47,188 bases of DNA from Streptomyces huasconensis (GTDB lineage Bacteria; Actinomycetota; Actinomycetes; Streptomycetales; Streptomycetaceae). The notes beneath the pieces were generated by a model. It was not told the DNA's origin and did not search any database. It was given only the letters and a program-made list of their open reading frames with translations. The position numbers were made by a program, and so were the translations under genes. The stretch lies in assembly GCA_004010275.1 (NCBI GenBank), contig RBWT01000046.1, positions 1-47,188 of the forward strand. Direction: 5' to 3'. Positions 35,568 to 44,864 of the stretch are shown one piece after another. The first letter of the stretch is position 1. Each line of letters begins with the position of its first letter.

Positions 35568-38500
35568 GGCAACCAACCTCCCAGGGGTCTCCCCCTCGCC
35601 CCACCCTAAGGACCTTCACGCTGCGCTTCACGGACGTCTTCAGCTCGTACGCGGCATCACCCGACGGCACCTTGAACGACGCTCCGCCGGCCAGCGGGTC
35701 CTCGTTCTCACCGATCTTGGTGCCGTTGCGGTACAGCGTGGTCTTCACCGAGGTGTAGAGCGAGGAGCCCAGGTGGCCCTTGCCGTCGGCGAACAGCGGC
35801 AGGTCGCCCACGATGTTGTTGCCCTCGCGGGTGACACCGAAGCCGCTGCCGAGACGCGGCCCGAACACGGCCGTGTTGAAGGTCTTCTCGTAGCTCTGGC
35901 CGCCCTTGAAGATCTGCCCGGCGCCGAGCGTGTAACCGGCGTCGACGATCGGCCGGCCCTGGGGGTCGGTCCCGTGCTGCTCCAGGTCGAGGCTCCACTC
36001 CGCCTTGTCCACGGCGGACAGGTACAGCGTCCGGGTGGTGGGCAGCGGACGCGGAACAGCGATCGCGGAGCCACTGGAGCTGCCCGGGATGTACCCCGTG
36101 GCGCCCAGCGCGCCCTTCTTGCCCGAGGACGACGCGCCGACGTTCACCTTCACCTTGGCCAGCTCGGCCGCCTTGAAGTGCTTGGTGTACCCGGTCGCGA
36201 CCTCCTTGACCTTGCCGCCGGTGACGATGTCGTACTCGGTGTCGTCACCCTTGGTCCAGTGCCCGCCCCACTGCTGGAACAGCGAGCCGTCGGTCACCTG
36301 CGCGCCCTGGTGCTTCGTACGGAAGTTGGCGTACGAATCGAGCTGCCAGCCGAAGGTGAAGCTCATCTGCGGGGTGTCGACCGTGTAGTCGGGAGCCGCG
36401 TACCCCGCCTTGAGGCCGGTTTCCGGCACCGTGATGTCCACCGGCTTGGTCGTCCGCGCGTCCAGCGTCACCGTGGTGTCCTTGGTGACGCTCAGCCTCG
36501 GCTGGGCGATCCAGTCGGCGCCCTTGCCGAAGTCCTCCGGGTCGACGTAGATCCCGGCGTTCAGGAGGTAGCCGCCCTTGGGCACGCGGACCGTGACGGT
36601 GCCCGACTTGTCGTACGGGTTGAAGGACTGCTGGGCGGCGAGGCCGCTGATGCCTTCCAGGTCACCGTCGTAGTACGTCGCCGGGGCGCCGTCCCGTCCG
36701 ATGAACTTCAGCGTCACGTCGTACGACTCGACCTCGTTCACCACGGCGGCCGCCGTCCGCACGGTCTGCCCGCCGCCGGTCGCCACCACGTACGCGGAGT
36801 ACGCGCCGTCCACGGCCGCGCCCCGCTGGGAGTCGGCGGTCAGGTCGACGGAGGCGGTGCCGCCCGCGGGGACGGTCACCTTCTGCGCGCCCAGGGCGAA
36901 GAACCCGGCCGGAGCCGGGCGGCCCTTCGGGTCGGTGCCGCTGACCGTCACGTCGAGGGTGACGTCGGTCTTGCCGGTGTTGCGGTACGTCACCTTCTTG
37001 GTGACCGGCTTGTCGTCGGTGTGCGGCCACTGCTGCGTGCCGAAGTTCACCGAGACCGGCTCGGCGAAGACCGTCTGCTTGATGGCCCTGTCGACGGCGA
37101 TACGGCCCGAGCCCTGCTGGAACGGCGTGTAGGCGCCGCCCTTCGTGGACGCCGTCAGGGCGCCCTTCAGCTCGGAGTACTTCCAGTCGGGGTGCTGCTG
37201 CTTCAGCAGCGCGGCGGCGCCCGCGACGTGCGGGGCGGCCATCGACGTACCGGAGATCGTCAGGTAGCCGGCGGGGTTCTCGCCGACCTGCTGGGCGAGG
37301 ACACTGTTCGGTGCGGAGGCCGCCGTGATGTCGACGCCGGGCGCCGTCACGTCGGGCTTGATCGCGCCGTCGCCGATCCGCGGGCCCTGGCTGGAGAAGT
37401 CCGCCAGCTTGTCGTTGTCGTCGACCGCGCCGACGGTGAGCGCGGAGTCCGCGCTGCCCGGGGAGCCGACGGAGCCGGGCTCGCCGTCGTTGCCCGCCGA
37501 GATGGCGAAGAGGATGCCCTTCTCCGCGGAGAGCTTGTCGACCTGCGCCTCAAGGGGATCGACACCGGGGGTGTCGCCGCCGCCGAGGCTGAGGTTGACG
37601 ATGTCGGCGCCCTGGCCGGCCGCCCAGTCCATGGCGGCGATGATGCCGGAGTCCTCGCCGTAGCCGGTGTCGTCGAGGACCTTGCCGTTCAGGAGCTTGG
37701 CGCCGGGTGCGACGCCCTTGAACTTGCCGCCCGACGTGGCTCCCGTACCGGCCACCGTGGAGGCGACGTGGGTGCCGTGGCCGTAGCGGTCCGCGGCGTC
37801 CTCGGCGGGTGTGCCGGGCGTGAAGTTCTTCTCGGCGACGACCTGGCCCTTGAGGTCCGCGTGGCCGGCGGCGACGCCGGTGTCCAGGACGGCGATCTTC
37901 ACGCCCTTGCCGTCGTACCCGGCGGCCCACGCCTTGTCGGCGCCGATCTGCTTGACGCTCTTGTCGAGGCTCGCCTTGCGGACGCCGTCCAGCCAGACGT
38001 GGCCGATGCCGGACGCCGCGGTGCGGGCGTCGCCCTTGCCGCTGGTGAGCGCGGCCCACAGGTCGGCGGCGTCGCGCTTGGGTGTGGTGACCGCGTCGGC
38101 GTTCAGCGACTTCAGGGTCCTGCGGACGGTGGTGTCACCGGCCGAGCGGACCTCCGCCTTGGCGGCGGTCGCGGCTCCCTTGTAGCCGACGATGACCTTC
38201 AGGCCCTTCTTCTGGGCCGCGCGGTTGCGCTTGTTGTTCAGCTCGGTGACGTCGAACAGCCGCTCGTCTATCTTGCCGTCGGCTATCAGGCGCACCGCGT
38301 CGGCGGGTATGAGCAGCGTGTGGCCGCCCTTGCGCCGCACCTGCACCGGGATGTGCTCCCGCCCCTTGGCCCGGTCGAGCCTGATCACGCGGCCCTTGGC
38401 GTCGAGGACGGCCCGGACGCCGGTGATCAGCGTGACGTGGCCGGTGCCGGCGGTCCTGCCCGTCACCTCGTGCGCGCCGGCCGGCCGCGCCGCCGGGTCC

Positions 38501-38579
38501 GCGGCTGCCGGGCCGGTCATGCCCGCCGCGAGCGCCTCGGCGACGGCCACGCGACGGTGGCCCCGCCCGCTCTCTTCAC
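35485..38579 (-). CDS. Secreted S8 subtilisin-like protease, frameshifted signal peptide and abnormal 3' end
   Basis: Catalytic triad: Asp in VKIAVLDTGVAAGHADL, His in DRYGHGTHVAST, Ser in ISGTSMAAPHVAGAAALL; the oxyanion Asn is in ISAGNDGE. A ~190-residue I9-like propeptide region precedes and large beta-rich domains follow. The GTG at 38579 (VKRAGGATVA) joins the rest (VAVAEALAAGMTGPAAA-DP) only if one base near 38553 is restored, giving a normal signal peptide. At the 3' end, after TSVKRSVKV, the frame runs without a stop into the hydrolase gene to 35485, overlapping it by 83 bases. Relatives I recall usually continue with another domain, so this end is either broken or deleted. Confidence 0.85.
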
Positions 38580-38720
38580 TTGTCTGTGCAAGTCTCCCCC
38601 TGGAGTTGAAGGGGCTGCCGCCCCTCGGACCCCGAAGTATGCCGAGAGTCGAACATCTGCTCAATAGTGGGGAGAAAGCGGGTAGTTGGTGCTGGTGGGT
38701 TTCTGCCCGGACATGGCGGC

Positions 38721-38747
38721 GGCCCGCACCCTCGCCGGGTGCGGGCC
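38721..38747 (-). terminator. Terminator of the L,D-transpeptidase gene
   Basis: GGCCCGCACCC and GGGTGCGGGCC form a perfect 11-base stem with a 5-base loop, 32 bases beyond the stop at 38779 on the minus strand. Confidence 0.7.
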
Positions 38748-38778
38748 ACCGCTGTGTCGTACGGCTGTGCGGGGTGGA

Positions 38779-40041
38779 TCAGACGGCGGAGCCGGCCTTC
38801 CACTGCGCCCAGTCCATGTTCCAGCCGTTGAGGCCGTTGTCCGGGGCGATGACCTTGTCGCCGGTGTTGCGGACGTCGACGACGTCACCGGTGATGGTGT
38901 TGTCGAAGAACCAGGCACCGGGCTTGCTCTTGTCGCCCGCGCCCTTGGCGTCCTCCAGGCCGATGCAGCCGTGGCTGGTGTTGGCGTTGCCGAAGATCGA
39001 CGGCGAGCCCCAGTAGTTGCCGTGGATGAAGGTGCCCGAGGAGGACAGGCGCATGGCGTGCGGCACGTCCTTGATGTCGTACTCGCCCTTGCCGTCGTTG
39101 TCCTTGAAGCCGACGGTCGCGCCGTCCATCCGGGTCTCCTTGAACATCTCGGAGATCACCATCTTGCCGTTGTACGTCTTGTTCTCGGGCGAGCCCGCGG
39201 AGATCGGGATGGTCTTGATTACCTTGCCGTCGCGCGTGACCTTCATCGTCTTGGTCTTGGCGTCGACGATGGAGACCTGGTTACGGCCGATCTTGAACTG
39301 GACGGTCTTCTGCTGGACGCCGTAGACCCCGTCGGCGCCCTCGACGCCGTCGAGGTTCATCTTCAGCGTGACGGTGGAGTTGCCCTTCCAGTACTCCTCG
39401 GGGCGGAAGTCCAGGCGGTTGTTGCCGAACCAGTGGCCGACGACTTCCTGGCCGCTGGTGGACGACACCTTGATCGCGGACTGGACGTCCTTCTTGTTCG
39501 TGATGCCCTTGTCGAAGTTGATCGACACGGGCATGCCGACGCCGACCGTGGAGCCGTTCTCGGGCGTGAAGTTCCCGATGAAGCTGTTGGCCTTCGAGAC
39601 GGTCGTGAACGTCGAGTTCTCGTGGGCCTTGCGGCCCTCGGAGTCCTCGGCGGTGGCCGAGATCTTGTACTTCGTGGCGCGTTCGAGCTGAGCGCCGGGC
39701 TTCCAGCTCTTCTTGTCGGGCGATATCTGCCCGGCCACGGCCTGCCCGTCGGCCGTCTTCATCGTCACGGCGGTGAGCGTGCCGTCCTTGACCGTGACCT
39801 TCGCCGCGCTGTTGATGCTGGCGTTGTCGGAGCCGTTCTCCGGGGCGATCGCGATCTGCGCGACGGAGGTCTTCTTCGCCGCCGCCTCGTCGACCTGGTG
39901 CTGCGACTCCTTGCCGCCGGAGGCCTTGTCGCCGTCGTCGCCATTGCACGCCGAGAGCACGAGCACGCCGCCGACGAGCGCGGACACGGCCGCCAGGCCC
40001 TTGCGTCCACGTCCCGGCTTGCGACGCCTACTGTCCGTCAT
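38779..40041 (-). CDS. L,D-transpeptidase lipoprotein (YkuD) with Ig-like domains
   Basis: ATG at 40041 (or GTG at 40044) is favoured since GGAG lies 6-9 bases upstream. The ~420-residue protein has lipobox LSAC (VSALVGGVLVLSACNGDDGDK). Two Ig-like domains follow (~50-250: IAPENGSDNASINSAAKVTVKDGTL..., NFTPENGSTVGVGMPVSINFDKG). The YkuD domain (~270-390) carries HGNYWGSPSIFGNANTSHGCIGL with the catalytic His and Cys. It forms 3-3 peptidoglycan cross-links from the outer membrane-face lipid anchor. SHGCIGL differs slightly from the common SHGCVRM. From memory, S. coelicolor SCO4934 is the equivalent. Confidence 0.93.
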   Translation of the reverse strand: MTDSRRRKPGRGRKGLAAVSALVGGVLVLSACNGDDGDKASGGKESQHQVDEAAAKKTSVAQIAIAPENGSDNASINSAAKVTVKDGTLTAVTMKTADGQAVAGQISPDKKSWKPGAQLERATKYKISATAEDSEGRKAHENSTFTTVSKANSFIGNFTPENGSTVGVGMPVSINFDKGITNKKDVQSAIKVSSTSGQEVVGHWFGNNRLDFRPEEYWKGNSTVTLKMNLDGVEGADGVYGVQQKTVQFKIGRNQVSIVDAKTKTMKVTRDGKVIKTIPISAGSPENKTYNGKMVISEMFKETRMDGATVGFKDNDGKGEYDIKDVPHAMRLSSSGTFIHGNYWGSPSIFGNANTSHGCIGLEDAKGAGDKSKPGAWFFDNTITGDVVDVRNTGDKVIAPDNGLNGWNMDWAQWKAGSAV

Positions 40042-40260
40042 CACACGCATCTCCATAGTTGCCGAATCCCCGAACCAGCCTGACCGGCGCCGATCGTCCC
40101 TCGTCATCCCGCATAACGTCCTGCCCGGTTCGTCCCGTTCCAGTGCCGCGCGGAGTGTGGGGAACACCACGTCCGCGGTGCTGGCGCCGGTCGCCGCCAC
40201 CACTGTGCGGCATGGGACCGCCGCGGGGAAAACCGATCACCGTGCGGAGAGGAGACGACG

Positions 40261-40292
40261 GGACCCCGGACAGCGGTTGCTGTCCGGGGTCC
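40261..40292 (-). terminator. Strong hairpin downstream of the acidic-protein gene
   Basis: GGACCCCGGACAGC and GCTGTCCGGGGTCC are a perfect 14-base stem closing a GGTT loop. A second 7-base stem (CCGGATT / AATCCGG, 40299-40316) lies next to it. Together they terminate minus-strand transcription from 40848. Confidence 0.75.
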
Positions 40293-40321
40293 CCGATTCC
40301 GGATTCCCTAATCCGGATCAC

Positions 40322-40438
40322 GAATCCGAGTCGCGAACCCGCGTCGCGAACCCGAGTCGCGGACCCGAGTCACGAACCCAAGTCACGGACCCAAGTCGCG
40401 GACCCGAGTCACGGGCCCGAGCCGCGAATCCCGGTCGC
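40322..40438. repeat. Nine tandem copies of a 13-base repeat
   Basis: Units of GAACCCGAGTCGC and variants run head to tail from 40322 to 40438 (nine units, 1-4 differences each). They begin just past two terminator hairpins and end 9 bases before the stop of the acidic-protein gene. There are no spacers. The rest of 40042-40446 holds no visible gene. Confidence 0.88.
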
Positions 40439-40446
40439 GCCGCCGG

Positions 40447-40848
40447 CTACGCGAGCCTGTCGTCGCGGCCGTACATCGCCTCGTGGCCGTACTCCGCGTC
40501 GTGCTCGTCGTCCCCGTCGCTCTCGCCGTCGTCGTCGTCATCATCCTCGTCCGGGTCCCAGTCCGGCGCGTCGGGGTCGTAGTCGATCACCTCGCTGCTC
40601 CACGAGGCCTGGGTGAGGTCGATCCCGGGCACCTCGCTGACCAGGTCGAACGGGTCCACCAAATAGGCGAGTGCCTCCGCGCCGTCCTCCTTGACGGCGG
40701 CCTCGGCGTGCGCGCGCTCCCCGGCGGGCATCCGCTCGTCCTCCGCGACGCGGGCCAGCGCGGCGCCGGTCAGCTGTTCGGCGTCCTCGACCTCCACCAC
40801 CATTTCAACCCGCAGTCGCACAAACCGTGATGTCTCGTCTCCAGTCAT
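40447..40848 (-). CDS. Small acidic protein of unknown function
   Basis: ATG at 40848 gives 133 residues: MTGDETSRFVRLRVEMVVEVEDAEQLTGAALARVAEDERMP..., an amphipathic domain, then ASWSSEVIDYDPDAPDWDPDEDDDDDD and a Gly/Asp/Glu/His-rich tail. It is cytoplasmic with no signal peptide. The upstream extension to 40968 is Arg/Pro-rich and not protein-like, so the later start is used. Conserved-looking blocks (RLRVEMVVEVEDAEQLTGAAL, DLTQASWSSEV) suggest a real gene. The charged tail may bind basic proteins or metal. No family was recognised. Confidence 0.75.
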   Translation of the reverse strand: MTGDETSRFVRLRVEMVVEVEDAEQLTGAALARVAEDERMPAGERAHAEAAVKEDGAEALAYLVDPFDLVSEVPGIDLTQASWSSEVIDYDPDAPDWDPDEDDDDDDGESDGDDEHDAEYGHEAMYGRDDRLA

Positions 40849-40958
40849 ACGAGGGAGCGTAAGGCCCGCTCCCCCCGCGACTTTCCCGCGACCCGCGCCT
40901 TTCACTACCATCGCCCCACACGGCCAATTCGCCAGCGCCACAAGGGGTATCCGATTCC

Positions 40959-41270
40959 GTGTCCGCACGTCGTTCCATGCTGACCGCCACCGCCGCCGGA
41001 GCCCTTCTCGGGGCCCTGTGGTTCGTCCCCTCCGCGAACGCGACCTCCACCGGTTCGCACGACACCCTCCGGGACGACCGGCCCACGACCTCGGCCTCGG
41101 CCCTCCACCACGAGACGACCGCGTCCTCCGGCCGCCTCGCCGACACCGGCAGCTTCGACACGACCCCGTATGTCGTCGGCGGCACGGCGTTCCTCGGTCT
41201 CGGAGCGGGCTTCGTCGCCTACTCCGTACGCAGAGAGCGCACGGGCCAGGCGCGCGGCGCGGCCTTCTGA
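40959..41270 (+). CDS. Small sortase-anchored surface protein (LADTG)
   Basis: GTG at 40959 gives 103 residues. A signal peptide (MSARRSMLTATAAGALLGALWFVPSANA), a short Thr/Ser/His/Asp-rich mature part, then RLADTG, a hydrophobic helix (YVVGGTAFLGLGAGFVAYSV) and a positive tail RRER. LAxTG is the class E sortase motif used for Streptomyces chaplins and other wall proteins. The mature exposed part is only ~45 residues, with no chaplin domain. It is divergent from the acidic-protein gene. Confidence 0.82.
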   Translation: MSARRSMLTATAAGALLGALWFVPSANATSTGSHDTLRDDRPTTSASALHHETTASSGRLADTGSFDTTPYVVGGTAFLGLGAGFVAYSVRRERTGQARGAAF

Positions 41271-41894
41271 GCGGGGGCCCGCGCGCGTTCGGCGCCCTGG
41301 GCCGTCCTGCTGGTCGGCGGCGCGTCCGGGGTCGGCAAGAGCCGGGCCGCCGCTCAACTGGCCGAGGAGTCGAAGGCGTTCGTCGTCGAGTTCGACGACG
41401 TCGTCGCGGCGGTCCAGGCGGTCACCACGGCGCGGGGGCATCCGGGGCTCCACCACTTCGACGGCGATGTCTCGCGGCTCGCCCCCGCGCGGGTCCTGGA
41501 GCTCCAGATCGCCACGGCGCGGGCCCTGGACCCCGCGCTCCTCGGCGTCGTGCGCAACCGCCTGACCGTCGACGTGCCCGCCGTCGTCGAGGGCGACTAC
41601 CTCACCCCGGCCGCCGCGGCGCTCGCCGTACGCGAGGGCGCCGCGGCGGGCCGCGCGGTGCGGGCCGTCTTCCTGCACGAGGGCGATCCCGGGCAGATCG
41701 CCGCCAACTACGCCTGCCGGGAGCCGGACGAGGGGGATCAGGCGGAGCGCGCGGGGATCAGCGCCGCGTACTCCCGCTGGCTCGCCGGGCAGGCGACCAC
41801 GCACGGGCTGCCGGTGGTCGAGGCGCGCCCCTGGCCCACGCTGACGGCCCGTGTCCGGCAGGCTCTGCACCAGGGCCGTACGGACGCGGCCTAG
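41271..41894 (+). CDS. P-loop ATPase/kinase-like protein without a visible start codon
   Basis: From the TGA of the preceding gene an open frame reads AGARARSAPWAVLLVGGASGVGKSRAAAQLAEESKAFVVEFDDVVAAVQAVTT, a clear Walker A P-loop (GGASGVGKS). It continues GDVSRLAPARVLELQIATARALDPALL, VVEGDYLTPAAAA and GLPVVEARPWPTLTARVRQAL to 41894. No ATG, GTG or TTG occurs in frame before the P-loop. The start has probably been lost to a frame break in the GGGGGCCC run at 41272; the in-frame GTG near 41550 would drop the P-loop. Relatives are small AAA or kinase-like proteins of unknown substrate. The stop overlaps the hutH stop. Confidence 0.6.
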   Translation, partial: AGARARSAPWAVLLVGGASGVGKSRAAAQLAEESKAFVVEFDDVVAAVQAVTTARGHPGLHHFDGDVSRLAPARVLELQIATARALDPALLGVVRNRLTVDVPAVVEGDYLTPAAAALAVREGAAAGRAVRAVFLHEGDPGQIAANYACREPDEGDQAERAGISAAYSRWLAGQATTHGLPVVEARPWPTLTARVRQALHQGRTDAA

Positions 41895-43439
41895 GCCAGC
41901 GCCCCCGTCACCGGCTCCACCGCCGCCAGCAGCGCGCCCGAGCGGACGAACGTGTCCGCGCCGCCAGGTCGGGGGCGAGGAAGCGGTCCGGGCCCGGCCC
42001 TCGACGCCCGCCTCGCGGATCGCCTCGATGACCGCCCGGGTGGCGGGGGCCCCGAGGCCCTCGCGCAGCTCGACGGCGCGGGTGGCGGCGTACAGCTCGA
42101 TGGCCACGACGCGGGTCAGGTTGTCGACGGCGGTACGCAGTTTGCGCGCCGCCGACCAGCCCATGGAGACGTGGTCCTCCTGCATGGCGGAGGACGGGAT
42201 GGAGTCGGCCGAGGCGGGGACCGCGAGCCGCTTCATCTCGCTGACCAGGGCGGCCTGGGTGTACTGGGCGATCATCAGGCCGGAGTCGACGCCCGCGTCG
42301 TCCGCGAGGAACGGCGGCAGGCCGTGCGAGCGGTTCTTGTCCAGGAGCCGGTCGGTGCGGCGCTCGGCGATGGAGGCGAGGTCGGCGGCGGCGATGGCGA
42401 GGAAGTCCAGGACGTAGGCGACCGGGGCGCCGTGGAAGTTGCCGTTGGACTCGACGCGCCCGTCGGGCAGGACCACCGGGTTGTCGACGGCGGCGGCCAG
42501 CTCGCGCTCGGCGACCGTGCGGGCGTGCGCCATGGTGTCGCGGCCGGCGCCCGCGACCTGCGGGGCGCAGCGCACCGAGTAGGCGTCCTGGACGCGCGGC
42601 GCGTCGTCCTGGTGGTGGCCGGTGAGGCCCGAACCGACGAGCACCGCCAGCATGTTGGCGGCGGAGGCGGCCTGGCCCGGGTGCGGGCGGATGGCGTGCA
42701 GCTCGGGGGCGAGGACCTTGTCCGTGCCGAGCAGCGCTTCGAGGGTGAGGGCGGCGGTGACGTCGGCCGACTTGTAGAGGGTCTCCAGGTCGGCGAGGGC
42801 CATGATCAGCATGCCGAGCATGCCGTCGGTGCCGTTGAGGAGCGCCAGGCCCTCCTTCTCGCGCAGCTCGACGGGGGTGATGCCGTGCGCGGCGAGCAGT
42901 TCGCCCGCGGGCTTCACTTCACCGTCGGGGCCCTCGGCGTCGCCCTCGCCCATCAGCGTCAGCGCGCAGTGGCTGAGCGGGGCGAGGTCGCCGGAGCAGC
43001 CCAGCGAGCCGTACTCGTGGACGACCGGCGTGATGCCCGCGTTCAGGACGTCCGCCATGGTCTGCGCGACCTCGGGGCGTACGCCGGTGTGGCCCGAGCA
43101 GACCGTCTTCAGGCGCAGGAACATCAGCGCGCGGACGACCTCGCGCTCCACCCGCGGGCCCATGCCGGCCGCGTGCGAGCGGACGATGTTGCGCTGGAGC
43201 TGGGCGCGGAGGTCGGGACCGATGTGGCGGCTGGCCAGGGCGCCGAAGCCGGTCGAGACGCCGTAGACGGGGTCGGGCTTGGCCGCGAGGGCGTCGACGA
43301 TCTCACGGGAGGCGGCCAGGGCGGCCCGCGCCTCGTCGGTCAGTTCGATCCGCGCGTTTCCGCGCGCGACGGCGATGACGTCCGCCGCGGTCGTCCCGGA
43401 CGTCCCAAGGGCCACGGTGCCCACGCTGTGCATATCCAT
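41891..43439 (-). CDS. hutH: Histidine ammonia-lyase, frameshifted near its end
   Basis: Converts L-histidine to urocanate and ammonia, the first step of histidine use. ATG at 43439 (MDMHSVGTVALG). Landmarks are YGVSTGFGALASRHI, the MIO-forming Cys148-Ser149-Gly150 in YGSLGCSGDLAPLSH (CSG rather than ASG, as I recall for Streptomyces), QDAYSVRCAPQV, NGNFHGAPVAYVLDFLAIA, SMGWSAARKLRTAVDNL. The frame goes wrong after REAGVEG at about 42000. A base there and another near 41950 restore PDRFLAPDLAA...DTFVRSGALLAAVEPVTGALA ending at 41891. About 512 residues. From memory this is SCO4932. Confidence 0.93.
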
Positions 43440-43470
43440 ATTCAGCAGCGTACGGATTGAATCGCCGGGT

Positions 43471-43510
43471 GTCACGGGTGGGTATGTCACGGGTGGATTC
43501 CGCCCGTGAC
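43471..43510. promoter_or_regulatory. Direct and inverted GTCACGGGTGG sites upstream of hutH
   Basis: GTCACGGGTGG occurs at 43471 and 43486, and CCGCCCGTGAC, its near-perfect reverse complement, at 43500. The three 11-base elements at ~15-base spacing lie 32-71 bases upstream of the hutH start. Candidate operator for hutH. Confidence 0.5.
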
Positions 43511-43545
43511 ACTTACCCCACGCTGCCCAAACCCTCCGGGGCCCG

Positions 43546-44726
43546 TCACCCGGCGGGCGGGACGCCCCGGCCCCGGAACCTGCGGCGCTCCCCCGGCTCG
43601 GCCACCCGCGGAGGCGAGTCGGCGAGCCGCACCACCGGGTCGTCGCCGCCCTCGCCGCCCGCACCGCCCTCACGCCCGGCCACCACCGGCTTCGCCGCGC
43701 GCGCCGCCTTCGCGCGGTACTGCGCCGCGTCAGCGAGGCGGAACAGGCGCCGGGCCGAGCGCACCGGACCGATCGGGTCCCCGGTGGACGCGACCCCGCA
43801 GGCGACCCCGTCGCCCAGCTCCAACTCGGCGGCCCGTACGCACCGTCGTCGGCGACGCGCACCACCTCGTCGGCGCTCGGCCCGACCGACAGGAGGCAGA
43901 ACTCGTCGCCGCCGAGCCGCGCGGCCAGCGTCCCCGGCAGCATCGCGCCGCAGAGCGAGAGAATGGAGCCGAAGCGCTCCAGGAGCCGGTCGCCGGTCGC
44001 GTGGCCCCGGGTGTCGTTGACCCGCTTGAGTCCGTTGACGTCACAGACGGCCAGGCTCACCACGGCGCCGTCCACGCGAGGCGCTCCACCGCCTCGTCGA
44101 GCCGCAGATCCACCGCGCGGCGGTTGGCGAGCCCGGTCAGCGCGTCCGTGAAGGCCAGGCGGCGCACCTCCTCGAGCCGCTCGGTCTGCGCGATCCCGGC
44201 GGCGGCCACCGCGGCGAGGACGGTCGCGAAGTCCGCGTCGGAGCGGCCGAAGACGGGCGCGCCCACCGGCCGGGCCACATACAGCTCGCCCCACGCGCGG
44301 CCGTGCAGCACGATCGGCGCGACCACGCAGCAGCCGCGGCCGCGCCGGCGCAGCGCCGAGACGCGCTGATGGCAGTAGCCGGCGAAGTGGCCGCCGCTGG
44401 GCCCCTCGGCCGTCTCGACCCAGGCGTTCGGCTCGCCGCCGCCGGCCCAGCGTTCGTGCAGGAACTCGGTGATCTCCGGGAACTGGTGGACGGGGTACGC
44501 CTCCCGTTCCGGGAACTCCTCCTCGCCCTCGGCGCGTTCGCCCGCGTTCACGAGGACCCGCAGCCGGCCCAGGTCGCGCTCCCACACCGACAGCGCGGCG
44601 AAGGCTGCCGCTCAGCGCGCGGCAGGCGCCGAGGGCCGCCGCCTGCCAGGACTCACGCGGGGTCTGCGCGGCGGCCATGGCCTGCGCCAGCTCCACCACG
44701 GCCCGCAGCCGGACGTCCTCACCCAT
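43546..44726 (-). CDS. GAF-GGDEF diguanylate cyclase-like protein, three frameshifts
   Basis: ATG at 44726 begins MGEDVRLRAVVELAQAMAAAQTPRESWQAAALGACRAL. A break near 44610 shifts to a GAF-like domain (WERDLGRLRVLVNAGE..., GCCVVAPIVLHGRAWGELYVARP). FTDALTGLANRRAVDLRLDEAVE opens the GGDEF domain. A break near 44080 returns to VVSLAVCDVNGLKRVNDTRGHATGDRLL and RLGGDEFCLL, an intact GGDEF signature. A third near 43840 leads to ELGDGVACGVASTGDPIGPVRSARRLFRLADAAQYRAK, ending at 43546. It probably makes cyclic di-GMP, a key developmental signal in Streptomyces. From memory it corresponds to SCO4931. Confidence 0.85.
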
Positions 44727-44864
44727 CCCTCCAGGCTAAGAGGTTTACGGCAATTTGGAACTTCGGGGCATAAGGGGCGGGGCGCCTGACAGGGACAAGG
44801 CCTGCGGGGCCTGGCGGAACCTGGCGGATTTAGGCGGGGGCCAGGCAGGTCCAGGCAGGGTCGG

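Noticed and set aside
35773..38667. 964-residue open frame antisense to the subtilase
   Set aside because: High-GC genes leave long open shadows on the opposite strand. The translation is Arg/Gly/Val-rich with no domain, while the minus strand has a full S8 triad.
40322..40438. CRISPR array
   Set aside because: Units are 13 bases, contiguous, with no unique spacers and no cas genes.
44740..44864. Meaningful repeat of CCTGGCGG/CCAGGCAGG in the gap before the GGDEF gene
   Set aside because: Short, irregular and typical of GC-rich intergenic drift, with no consistent period.
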